40,396 nt of DNA from Lingula anatina (Eukaryota; Brachiopoda; Lingulata; Lingulida; Lingulidae). Position numbers and translations under genes: made by a program. The first letter of the stretch is position 1; every line of letters starts with the position of its first letter. Shown one piece after another: positions 1 through 13,200 of this stretch. The notes below the pieces were generated by a model. That model did not search any database. It was not told the DNA's origin and was given only the letters and a program-made list of their open reading frames with translations. The stretch is from assembly GCF_001039355.2 (NCBI RefSeq), contig NW_019773820.1, positions 2,590 through 42,985 of the forward strand, given 5' to 3'.

Positions 1-1238
1 GGTTATGAATTCAGTTGACATGCTTATTATCAATTTATTTTCTTGAATGAATCTGTCGATTGCAAAAGGCAAGAAGAAATTTCGGAAAATGCAAAGGGAA
101 AATGAAACTTGATAGGCCAAAATGAAGTGAAATTATTAAAAGGGTCTCTAATTTTGGTTAAGAAGCGGGCCTTAAGAGGGCTTTGAGCAACGGGCCCCTG
201 GTTTGCTATTTATAGGCCTACAACTTCCCAGCAACCGCATTTCTACCAAATAGGCCATTGTATATATAGGCCTATAGAAAGTCAGGTGATTAGGCATAGG
301 CAGATACTCATCTTAACATTTTTCTCAAAATTTTTCAAAGTGTGTGTTAAAATGCGCCTGTTTGACGCAATTTGAAATATTACATTTTTCTTTCAAATTG
401 CGTTGAGTCTGTCAACGATTTTAACGCAATTTGAAATATTTTTTCAAATCGCGTTGACTTTGTCCCATTTTTGACGCGATTTGAAAAAAATTTTCAAATT
501 GCGTAATTTTTTCAAAGTGGGTTGTAACAATGCTCCAAAGGCTAGAAAATTAGTACTGCTTTGAGAAAAGAAAACATTTCAAAATTTATACACGTATTTT
601 GGTCTTTATAATTTATAGAATTTTATTATGATGAAAATGCAAAAGTGTGGTATAACGAAAAAATAAAGACTGTCGAGGCACGGTCATGCACGAAAGTGCG
701 TCGCAAAATGTCTTCTTTATATGAAAAATTCAACGATGCTTATCTGAGATTGATTACTCATTACCCCATCATACATGTATCGATAATAAGCTATAAAATT
801 GACTTTATACCACAATTCAATTTTCTCACTACGACGTCGGCCTGACAGCCTACTTTACTTCTTGTACACAAAATAGGTTAAGGCGTTGTGTTTGCTTGTG
901 TGTTCGCTTTTTTTCATCCAGTAATATTCCTATGTATTGTTGTCTGTTTTGTGAAAACAATGAATACGTTTAAACTTCTAAAGTCAATATGTCACAAAAC
1001 ACATAGAAAATCCAGAGATCTTAGGAACTGGCTTTTTTAAAATGCAATAGCTGTAGATGGAATTCAAATGATTATCGAAATAAATCTTTACTTACTCAAA
1101 TAAAGATAATGTACCGAGAGAGACAAGTTAAAATTTGTGTTCAAGTGTATTTAGTAAATAGCACAATGGTCTTGGCAGTTCATTTATCCAGATATCAATA
1201 TGACCATTGGTTTTCTTAAATAACATTTTCTTTTTAAG
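1..1238. other. Intron or 5' flank, AT-rich
   Basis: No CUB exon is visible here. The part up to about 300 has several TAGGCC words. A three-hairpin array occupies 365-504. The open frame at 645-845 has no recognisable product. Because a linker exon follows at 1239, this is probably the intron after the second-half exon of an upstream alpha CUB. Confidence 0.5.
365..504. repeat. Array of three hairpins with a shared 13-bp stem
   Basis: Stem ACGCAATTTGAAA and its complement TTTCAAATTGCGT recur three times: 365-377 with 391-403, 424-436 with 442-454, and 474-486 with 492-504. The second and third carry single C/G variants (TCGCGT, ACGCGA). Loops are 5 to 13 nt. Confidence 0.85.
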
Positions 1239-1265
1239 CCATACAGGAATGTACAGAGCAGATAA
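1239..1265 (+). CDS. Micro-exon: cysteine linker of an upstream alpha-type CUB
   Basis: A 27-nt exon with acceptor TTTTTAAG before it and donor GTAAGT after it. In phase 1-1 it reads I-Q-E-C-T-E-Q-I, like the alpha linkers downstream (for example IQECRKRI at 31313-31339). It sits about 310 bp before CUB1, the same spacing as the alpha2 linker before CUB5. It is too short for ORF finding. It implies at least one more CUB upstream of the window; its second-half exon is not in bases 1-1238. Confidence 0.7.
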   Translation, partial: PYRNVQSR

Positions 1266-4200
1266 GTAAGTAACAAAGCGCATCTTTTTTTACTGCTGAG
1301 AATTTCAAAACAACTCAAAAGCACAAAGAATACAGTATCATTTTTGTTTCGACATACGGTGTTTAAAGTAAACCAATAGAATACAAAAGTTTAAAATATA
1401 TTTAATATAATACAAAATATTAAAGTATGTTATCTCGACCAATATCTATATACTCATTGATTTACCAATCCATTCATTTGTTTTAATATACACAAACAAA
1501 CCAAATATTAGATTATCTACCCATCCATCTTTACCTATCATTTTCATCATTTTGCCTTCTCTATCAATGTTTCCAGATAACCCATGCAGTGGCGGCAACT
1601 TTACTGCTGGTACAGGAGAGATACAATCGCCGTTTTATCCAATATCATACCTTAATAATATTAAGTGCGAGTACACCATTACACCGGATGATCCGGACTC
1701 CTGTGTCGCCTTGTCCTTTGTGGGAGAATTTGAACTAGAATCGGACTGTTCTGATTATATAGATGTAAGTCTATGCTTATATCAGAATTGTGAGGCCGTT
1801 GCGTTGTATACACAGCAAGAGGCCATGTCCAGGCCCGTAGCCAGAGGGGGGGTTATGAAAAAGTGGACCTTTAACCATAAAATCCTCAAATACATGTACA
1901 TAGATCAAATTTTACCCAGAGTGGACCTTTTCCCACCAAAAAGGGTGGTTCTTTCGAACCCCCCGAATTCCCCCCCCCCCCCCAGACTACGGGCCTGATG
2001 ACTGTCTTTTATCTGTCTGTCTGTCTGTCTGTCTGGCGATTTCTCTGTGCTTGTTCCTATAAAATGGCTTTCGTTTTTATTTTAAAATTTCCAAGACCTA
2101 TAATTACTATTTTTTGACTAAATTTTACCTTCCTCTAATGGGAAATAGCTGGTGAAAATCACGGGCGGATATGATTTGGTGAGTTTAGGGAGTTATGCGG
2201 GACAATATTTTGATTCACAATTCTAGTTAGAAATGAAACCCTGTCTTTCCCTTAGAGCGCATTCACAACAGCGGACTAACAGACCCACAGATCAAATATG
2301 ACGACCCACTAAAAAGCTTGCCGCTTAATTCCCGATTAGACACTGAAAAGATATCCCGAGCGAATTACGCAACCAGCATTCAAGTGGGTCGACTATATTT
2401 GATCTGCGGATCTGTTAGTCTGCTGTACTGAATTTGCCCTTAAAGTTTGTCTCAGAACTGTTGTCCATATATTCTGTAATGAGCACAGCGTTTCACACCA
2501 CACAAAAAGGTCATTAAGAAAAATTAAACTTTTAATAACTTAGCCTTATTTAGTATATTAATTATATCACAATAAGAGTATCGTCTTTTATTATCTAGAT
2601 TGTCGACCCAATCTCAGGAGTTGCTATTTATCCCCGTATCTGCGGCACCAACAAGCCAAGCGGGGAGATAAAAGCAAAAAGCCTCCTTGTACGGTTCCAA
2701 ACCGACGGATCCAATAGAAAGAAGGGGTTTCAAGCCACGTTTAACTGTAAGATCATCGGTGATGAAATCCGCTTTCTCGCCCTTTCTCTTTCTTTCGCTG
2801 TTTTCTAAAAGTGCGCTCAAATAGATTTTTCTTTTCATACCGTTACCAGATAATGTGTATTGCATGTGTAATGGTGTTTTTTAATCTTATTAATGAGTTT
2901 TTAGTTTTTCCTGTCCTTGAATGCTAAGTTTGATTACAACGAATCGTACCAAATGAACAGTAGTATTAGACGCGTCTTCTGTTTCACAAGGAAACCTAAG
3001 CTGAACGTTGATTTACGATAAAAATATTTTTTGCTCAAGATTAATATGAATATTTTGGCTCAATATGAAAATTTCCATTTTGACTCAAAATAAGAATGAC
3101 TACACGTATTTCGACTCAAGATGGAGTATTCTACTAAAATAGAGGCGATCTAACCTGACTTTTTGCCATTTCTCTTAATGATTCATCCAGCATAAAAACA
3201 GACCAGTCTTAAAGTTTATGCCAGTTTTTGACGTGGAAATTTTTTCGTGAGGCAGGACCTCGTTGTTTAGTGAACATGTATCTTGAACATTTTAATCGTT
3301 TCACCATCCGCTTTCTAAAAATAATTATTCATTTTGTAGCAACAAAGGATTGCCAAATGCCAGGTAAGAAACAATATATTAAATACATATACTGTATGGT
3401 AATAAAAGTAATTGTTTTTAAAAAAGACAGATATCCAACCTGCGAGACATGGTATTTCGACCCATCCATAAAGGGCCATTGTTACATGACTGCCTTGTCG
3501 TTATGAATTCCAGAAGTCAGTCATGTGACTAAGGTCTATATGAATATGTTCGAAATGCTATGCTTCATACTAAGAAGATAAGGGACGATTAATTTTTATC
3601 ATCATTCTACAAAAGGTAACTCAACTCTCAGTAACTGTATTTACATTCGCTCTTGCTATGGAACTTTTCAACAAAAATAAATAAATCAAAAATCAAAAAT
3701 AAAACGTGGTGGTTTGAACAAGGCTAAACATTATAGTTAAATTCATTTAAAATGCGACACTTCTTCAAGCAATACCCCAGTGTGAAAGCCTTATCAACTT
3801 TCTTATTTGCAGAGCAGAATTCGCACCTGCCCGCGGCATTGAAATAAACATAAACGTATATATTTATTCTGCGTAGATGGGCCACATAGGTTATGCATGT
3901 AAATATCTAACCGCTCATTGCGCAAATACTCAAATTATATTTCTTCTTCCGTTACTTGGCCATTGTTTGATAGGCGTGACCTAAGCCAGGTATATAAACG
4001 GATTTGTGAAAATGTCACAGTAAAGTTAAACATTGAAACTACCAGTCGTGCCTGTTATTACTTTTAGTATAGAAACACATGTGGCTTTCGTACTTTCCTA
4101 TGGATAGCTACTATAGAATGCTCGTATAAAATAATTAAGTGTGCCCAGCTTAAAATAAAATTATTACATTTGTGAGTATTTTAAAATTTTAAGAGTGCTT

Positions 4201-7200
4201 TTTTATGTTGCTTCGTATAAGTACAGTTGTCGTTTGATGGTAAATAAATTGATATATAACAATGAAAAAAGATTAAAATTCATTCAATTATAAATTGGAT
4301 AAATTGGCGGAGAGGTATATGAATAGTAAGTGGGAAAGGTTGGCGTTTGTTTAATGTGCACTTTGCATAAAAGACTTTTTGTTTACTTCACAGGGACGCC
4401 AAGGTAGTTCAAATAAGTATTGATATCTGGTTTTTCCTTTTAACCTAATTTAACCTAACAAGAATGATGTTACTGGTAGTGATATATTTAAGGAGTTGCA
4501 TCCTGTGAGCGGGTTCAAGATTAAATTCTGACTTATAATTTCAGTATTAATTAGTGAAATTTACATGTACATTTCCAGATTCTTTTATTATATAACTACG
4601 GTGCTTGATTTTAGAATCTCGTGACAAAAATTGGAATGCATTAGAAATTGATTTAACATCTAAAAGGAAAATTATCATTACATATCTTTCTTTTATTTCT
4701 ATGTCAAATGGTATGCATTTATCCTTTTCATAGACTTTCTCGTCATAAGTTCCTGTGGGGAAGTTTTCGATTCCGGTGTTATCACCAGTCCTAACTACCC
4801 GCTGCAGTATGTCGACAATACTGACTGCTACTACACCATTACACCACTTCTGCCGGGAGGGGGCGTGGCACTCACTTTTGTTGTCTTTGGTTTAGAATAC
4901 GATGGCAGCTGTCAAGACGACTATGTTGAGGTATTATTTTATACCCATGTGATAGTTAACAAAACTTACCTGTTGAATCTAGAAAAAAGAAGATTTAATT
5001 AAGTTTGAGACAAAGTTGAGAGCAGACATCAGAATTAAGCTGCAGGAGCATTTTCACAATTTTAACAGAGCGCGCTAAAGCACTTGTCTTTCTTCTTGTT
5101 GCTATATATTGTTATCGCATAATATTCTATTTGAACAGATAAGAAGCGAGTCATCATCAGGGAGTCAATTGTCAAAGAGGTGTGGTTCCAATGTACCTGG
5201 TTCAGTCTATGACACAAATGGCTTGTGGATCCACTTCCACACAGATTACGGGACGGTCGATATAGGTTTCCAGGCCATTTATTGTCACTGTAAGTAAGAT
5301 AAATCAAGGACCGAATTCATCTCATTAAGAATAAATGTTTATTAATGTATATGCAAGTTTGAGTATATGTTCACTCTGGAGAATAGTACCAAAACTGATG
5401 ATCATGACTAAATCATTTTTTTTTGCCATAGCCCATACTAGTTAAATCACTTGCATCAGTTTTGATACTGTAAAAATTGCAATCATCACTGTAAACTTTT
5501 GAGTATTTTTCTTGTGTCATAGATTCTTGTAGATAAATGTGACATTGATATTAACTTTACGTTTACTTTATATGCCAGCCACCGATGAGTGTCAAGAATT
5601 GATTGGTAAATATCATTTTTGATGTATTTGAAGAATATTGTTTATGAATATTGTTTATGCTGTGCACTCAGTCACAATATATAGGTCCATTTAATTTTTT
5701 TATTTTATGAAAAGTAAGTGAGTGGAATTTTTTGTCCATGTGGAACTTAATAAGGAACATCAGTAAATTAAGCAATTTTAAAAAATTAAAATAATAATTA
5801 TTATATTTACCGGTTGTCACACTTAAAGCATAAATAGCATAAATATGCCAAATTCGTCACCATGGTACATTCTTCCATCGATCTAGTTCGATTTTTACTA
5901 AAAGTGAAAATGTGCAACTTGTCAGGAAGCGAGAATGGTGTCAGAAAATGTATTGTGTGTTTATTTAAATAACTCAATACAAAGTTATATAAAGGTTCAG
6001 TGCTCATTGTGTGAGTTATTAACTTCTGGTATTGCAGCTAACCCATGCGGAGAATCCACTTTTCTTGATGGCAGTGGTGAAATCACGTCACCTTTTTATC
6101 CGTATGGATACACAAAAAACGTTGACTGCAAGTACAATATAGCACCTTATAAGCCAGAATCATGCGTGATCTTGACCTTTGTGGACGAGTTTGATATCGA
6201 GGCTGAATGTGATGACTATGTTGAGGTCGGTGCAACAATTTAAATCTTTATTTCATAGCAGCTTGTTAGTTCTGTCCTTTTTATTGTTATAATGGGGACA
6301 CCATGGACATTTCCTAATTTGATGCTGCATATAACATGTTCAAAGTGTCGTTACATGTGAATTTTAAACACAATAAATTAATTCGAAATACTTTTAGTCA
6401 CACAAAACTGTTAATGTAAACGTACTGGTAAAATTGTATTTTATCATACTTTAAATATACACAAGGTGATTAACCCAGTCAGCATGGAAACCCTTATTCC
6501 AAGGACCTGCGGTAGTAACGCGCCCAGTGTTGCAGTACATGCGGGTTTTCTGGAGGTCCGCTTCCATTCTGATTCTACAAATATAGGGAAGGGATTTAAA
6601 GCAGTGTACCATGAATGTGAGTACTGGCCGATAGACTTCGAGATCGATACATATTTTTTTTTAAAATTCTCATATTGGTAAAGAGATACATTTTTTAAAG
6701 AGACTAAACGTACCAGTATTTTCTCTAGTTAGACGCAATGTTTAGACCTAGCTAGGCCATTGTTCACGCTACTTAATCTTCATTGATGAAGGGCCGACAT
6801 ATTATGCCTAACAGAGACAACACATTTAGAGTTCAAACAAACAGTTTTTTATCATGTTTTTATCAAATTGTTGAAATGGGGGGTTATGGCTCGTCTCAAA
6901 TTTATGAATCAAAATATCACTTATCAGATATTACGTTTTCTAGCTTTCGGTTTTTCATTTGATCTTGTCATTGTCATTTTTCGTTTATTTAGTCATTTAT
7001 TTATTTTTATATGCTACCAGAAAACGTTGGAGAGGGAGAAATTTAATGCCATATCAATAAACAACACCATACATATAACTAATTAATAAAGATAACAGTA
7101 AAAACATAAACCAATGTATTCTCAACAAATGTTTTTCTGTTTTTTGTTGTAATGGATGGTATGCAAATATACGATTTCAAGATTTCCCATTTTTAACTGT

Positions 7201-10200
7201 TAATAAGGGCATTTTCACAGAAGCTTTTTTCATCCAATTTATACTTTCATTTTTGCACAGCAATTGGAGATTGTCGTCTAAAAGGTGGGTAAGGAAGAAA
7301 CATATAATACATTTAATATATAGTTTTATCAGATGAGTTCAGCTGATAACTAGCTAATATGGGAGCGTTAATTCTTAGTGTTTTCTTATAATGGAAACGG
7401 TTAAATTAACAGTTTTAAGAAAATGTTTTATACTTCTATGACACGTCCCTTCTGCCGCTGAATGACAACCACCTTATTTAACAGTACATCATCACACCGA
7501 TATGTTAAAACGACAACATGTAGTTTGTTGACACATGTTTCTAATACCAATTGAAAATTACAATCTTTTTTGGTTAGGTACATGCGTTTCCAACGAACAC
7601 ATTAATTATAACAGGGTCGTTAAATAATTAATGCTCTTCTGAGTTCTGTCATGGGAAGTGACCAATACGGAGACGAACCCAACAACAAAGAATCTCCCCT
7701 GTTACATGTATATAAATATATGCCACTTGTTGGGATGTTCTAATGTCATAAAATACATTACTGCAGGCGGTGTAACAAGCACTTGCGGGGGTGAGTCCAA
7801 TTCCACTTACGTCACCACACCAAACTTTCCAGTGGCAAATTACGACCCCAGCACCGATTGTTACTACACTGTTAAACCTGCTGAACCCGGAATGGGCGTG
7901 GCACTTGCTTTTGTATCATTTCTAGTGACTTCAAGCGACAACTGTACAGGAGATTACGTGCAGGTGGGTGGGCAGTTTGCAGTACCTAATTTTATAATAA
8001 TTAGCTATGGCGCATTGCATTCAAGTATCAGTGTATGCTTCGTAATACTTGATAACATTAAAAGAGTTTTAAATCATGCCACTGGCAACGGCGAAATATG
8101 ACACAACAGACTTTCATTTAATATGATCAAATCAATATTCAGTTTGGAAGTGATGGATGTCTTGGTTCGTTCCAAACGATACTCCCATTCTTATCCAGAG
8201 GAGAGCCTCATACTCATATATTATTGCTTAAAATTTGCCTTTGGGGTAGTGCCAAAAGTAGGCAATCGTGTTACGATTTCATATTTATCCATTGAATAGT
8301 AGTGTATTATTTTTTGACAATCAAAGCACAGGGTTTACATTCATTGAAGTATAATTTCCTATATGTATCGCAGTATGAGGTGATCATCACATTAAAAAAA
8401 GAAATAATTTGCCAACAGATAAGGTCTTCAACTGGTGACGTTCTATCCCACACTTGTGGAAACAGTATACCAACCCCAGTGTTTGACCAAAATGGCTTGT
8501 GGATTCATTTCCATGCGGATGATTCCGGTGGTGATGCCGGATTCATGGCTATATACTGTAACAGTAAGTAAATAAATTATGCTTGTTAGCCTTTAACATG
8601 GTTCATTAGCAAAAAGGGACTGTACACCACATTTGAAAACTTGTCAATACTCTTAAGTGCTTTTGTTGAACGGCACCGTGTCCATTTATAATGTACCCAG
8701 TATGAACATTAATTGTCGTCATGTTATAGTTTAAATTTAAGATCTTTATGTAGCTTATACACACTGACTGTTATTCACTATTGAAAAGTTATATTTTATT
8801 TACATTTTCAAACATCAGCAACTGAGGAGTGTGCACGACAAACTGGTAAATATTAGCTATCGGCGCTGTAAACATACTGTCAGTAATACAGTTAAAATAA
8901 ATGTAGTACAGTTATTTAACAAGTAAATTGTCCAACAGAAATGGTACGTTAACCGCTATACGCCTAGTTTGTCATATTTCTATTTAAGGCAAAGACATTT
9001 AATATGTCACCTCAATTTGTTTTACTTAATTATTAATGTAGCAAGTAATTCATTTGTTTATCTAAACATTAACGATCCGTATTCAGACGTTTATACTTGT
9101 ATATGCATCCAGATGTATATCTGTACATTATGCCTTCCATATCAACGTTTCCAGAAAATCCGTGCCGTGACGGCAATTTTATTGCTGGTACCGGAGAGAT
9201 AAAGTCGCCGTTTTACCCAATAGCATACCCTGATAATATTAAGTGCGAGTACACCATTACACTGGATGATCAGGAATCCTGTGTCGCCTTGTCATTTGTG
9301 GGAGAATTTGAATTACAATCTGGCTGTTCTGATTATATAGATGTAAGTCTATTCTAATATCAGAATTGTGAGGCAGTTGCATTGTATACACAGCAAGAGG
9401 CCATGACTGTGTTTTGTTTATCTGTCTTTTGTCTGTCCGTCTGGTGATTTCTCTGTGCTTGTTCATATATGAAATTAAATAATATTAAATTATGTATTAA
9501 AATAATAATATTACATTTTTCCAAGAAGTAAAAATTTTTTTATGACCAAATATTACTTTTCCCTAATGGAAAATAGCGGGTGAAAATCAAGGGCGGATAT
9601 GATTTGGTAGGTTCAGGGAGTAACCCAGGACAATATTTTTATTCACAATTCTAGTTAAAAATGAGACCGTGCCTTTCTTTTATAGTGCATTCAGAACAGC
9701 GGTGTAACAGATTCGTAGATCAAATATGAGGACCCACTAAAAAGCTTCCCTCTTAATTCCCGATTAGTCACTGAAAAGATACCCTGTGGGAATTACGCAA
9801 CCAGCATTCAAGAACTTTACTTTATTTAGTATATTAATTTTATCACAATAGGTATATTATCTTTTATTATATAGATTGTCGACCCAATCTCAGGAGTTGC
9901 TATTTATCCCCGAATCTGCGGCACCAACAAGCCAAGCGGGGACATCAAGGCAAAAAGTCTCCTTGTGCGGTTCCAAACCGATGGATCCAATACAAAGAAA
10001 GGGTTTCAAGCAGTGTTTAACTGTAAGCTCATCCAAAATGAAATATGCTTTCTCGTCCTCTCTTTCTCTCTCTCAGATATTTTCCATAAGCCCGCTCAAA
10101 TAGATTTTTCTTTACATACCGTTACCAGATAATGTATACTGCATGTATAATGGTGTTTTTAATCTTATTGATGGGTTTTTGTTTTTCTACCTGTCCTTGA

Positions 10201-13200
10201 ATACTAAATTCGATTACAACACATCTTACCAAAGGGCAATGAACAGTAGTATTATAGACGTGGCTCCTGTTTCATAATGTTGATTTAAGATAAAAACACG
10301 TTTTTCTCAAGATTAATGTGAATATTTTGGCTCCAGCACAAAAACAAACCAGTCTTAAAGTTTATGCTAGTTTTTGACGTGGAATTTTTTTTCTTTTTTT
10401 GTAAGGCAGGACCTCGTTGTTTAGTGTACATATATCTTGAACATTTTAATAGTATCACCTTCCGTTTCTAAAACGTAATTAATTCATTTTGCAGCAACAA
10501 AGGATTGTCAAATGCCAGGTAAGAAACAATACATATATATATACATACATTGTATGATAATAAAATTATTTGTTTTTTAAAAAGGACATATATCCAACCT
10601 GCAAGACATGGCGTTTCGACCCATCCGTAAAGGGCCACTGTAACATGACTGACTCGTATTTACGAATTCCAGAAGTCAGTCATGTGACTAAGGTCTTTTA
10701 TGAATATGTTCGAAATGCTATGCTTCATACTAAGAAGGTAAGGAACGATTAATTTTATCATTATTCTACAAAAGGTAATAAAACCCTCAAAAACTGTATT
10801 TACATTCGCACTTGCTATGGAACTTTTCAACAAAACAACGTTGTGGTTTGGACAAAGCTGAGCATTACAGTGAAATGCATTAAAAAAGCGACTCGACAGC
10901 TTTCTAATTTGCAGGGCAGAATTAGCACCTGCACGCGGCATTGACATAAACATAAATGTTCATATGTGACCTTTTATTCTACGTAGATGGGCCACATAGG
11001 TTATGCATGTAAACATCTAAGCATTTATTGCGCAAATACTCAATATTTCTTCTCCCGTTACTTGGCCATTGTTTGACAGGCGTGACCTAAGCCAGGTATA
11101 TCAACTGGTTTGTGAAAGTGTCACAGTGAAGTTAAACATTGAAACTACTAGTTGTGCATGTTATTACTTTTAGTATAGAAACACATGTGGCTTTCGTACT
11201 TTCCTATGGATAGCTACTATAGAATGCTCATATAAACACATGTAACTTTCCTACTGCTACTATGAAATGCTAATATAAAAGAAAATTATTACATTTTTGA
11301 GTATTTTTCTAGCGAGAGTGCTTTTTTATGCTGCTTCGTATAAGTAGAGATATCGTTTGATGGTAAATAAATGAATATATAACTACAAAAAAAAAAAAAA
11401 AAAAAAAAAGATTAAAAATCATTCAATTATAAATTGGATAAATTGGCTGAGAGGTATATGAAAAGTAAGGGGAAAAGGTTGGTGTTTGTTTAATGTGCAC
11501 TTTGCATAAAAGACTTTTTATTTAATTCACAGGGACGCACAGGTACTTCAAATTAGTATTGATATCTGGTTTTTCCTTTTAACCTAATTTAACCTAACAA
11601 GAATAATGTTACCGGCAGGGACAGAGTTGCATCCCGTGAGCGGATTCAAAATTAAATTGTGACTTATAACTTCAATATTAATTAGTAAAATTTGCATGTA
11701 CATTTTCAGATGCTTTTAATTATGTATCTAACATGTTCATTTTAAGAGCTCGTGACAAAGATTACATTGGAAATTGATTTAATATCTGAACGGAAAATTA
11801 TCATTACATACAGTACCTTTCTTTTATTTCTATGTCAAATGACATGCATTCATCTTTTTTATAGACTTTCTCGTCACAAGTTCCTGTGGAGAAGTTTTCG
11901 ATTCCGGCGTCATCACCAGTCCTAATTACCCGCTGCAGTATGCCGACAATAGTGACTGCTACTACACCATAACATCCCTGCTGCCGGGAAGGGGCGTGGC
12001 ACTTGCTTTTGTTACGTTTGATTTAGAATACAATGGCAGCTGTCAAGACGACTATGTTGAGGTATTATTTTATATCCATGTGATAGTAAACAAGACTTGC
12101 GTGTTAAGATTCAGAAAAAGAAGATGTAAGTTTTAAATAAAGTTGCGAGGAGATGTCAGAATCTTAAGCTGTAGGAGCATTTTCCCAACTTAAACACAGC
12201 ACGCCAAAGCACTCGTCCGGTTATTTTGTTCTTCATCTTCTCTTCTTCTTTTTCTTCTTCTTGTTACATGTTGTTATCACAAAAAATCTTTTTGAATAGA
12301 TAAGAAGGGAGTCATCATCAGGAAATCAATTGTTAAAGAGGTGTGGTTCCAGTGTGCCTAGTCCAGTCTATGACCCAAATGGCCTGTGGATCCACTTCCA
12401 CACAGATGGCGGGACGGTCGATATAGGTTTCCAGGTCATTTATTGTCGCTGTAAGTGAGATTGATCAAGGACCGAATTGATCTCATTAATAACAAATGTT
12501 CACTTATGTATATGCAGGTTTAAGTATATATGCGTGTAAATACTCTAGGGAATAGTTAAAGTACCAAAACTGATGATCATGACTTAATCAGTTTTTTTTT
12601 TTTTTTTTTTGGCATTGCCCATACTAGTTAAATCACTTGCATCAGTTGTCATACTGTGAAAATAACAATCACCACTGTAAACTTTCGAGCGTTTTCTTGT
12701 GTCATAGATTCTTGTTGATCATTTTGATACTGATATTAACTATCTTTACGTTTACTTTACATGCCAGCCACCGATGAGTGTCAAGAATTGATTGGTAAAT
12801 ATCCTTTTTCATGTATTTGGAGAATATTGTTTATGAATATTGTTTATGCTGTGCACTCATTCGCATTATATAGGTCCATTTAAAATTTTCATTTTATGAA
12901 AAGAGAGTGGAAGAATTATTTTTGTCCACGTGGAACATCAGTCTAGCGACTTTAAAAGTAAAAATAATAATTATTAGATTTATCTGTCCCCACACTAAAG
13001 CATAAATAGGCTAAATTTTAAACCTTCGACACCATGTTACACTCTTCCATCGATCTAGTTCATTATTTACTAAAAAAGAAAAGCTGCAACTTGTCAGGTA
13101 GCGAGTAAGGTGTCGAACGTCTCAGAAAATGTCTCATATGTTTATTTCAAATAACTCAATACAAAGTTATGTTAAGGTTCAATGCTCATTGTGTGAGTTA

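Noticed and set aside
645-845. 66-residue open frame near the left edge
   Set aside because: No recognisable domain, low-complexity context and no splice logic with the CUB gene.
1765-1998. Continuation of the CUB1 frame past 1764
   Set aside because: It reads through the GTAAGT donor into an intron and a transposon; all other CUBs splice at this site.
3990-4000. TATATAAA as an internal promoter before CUB2
   Set aside because: It lies in a duplicated intron; the matching copy at about 11097 reads TATATCAA, so the motif is not kept.
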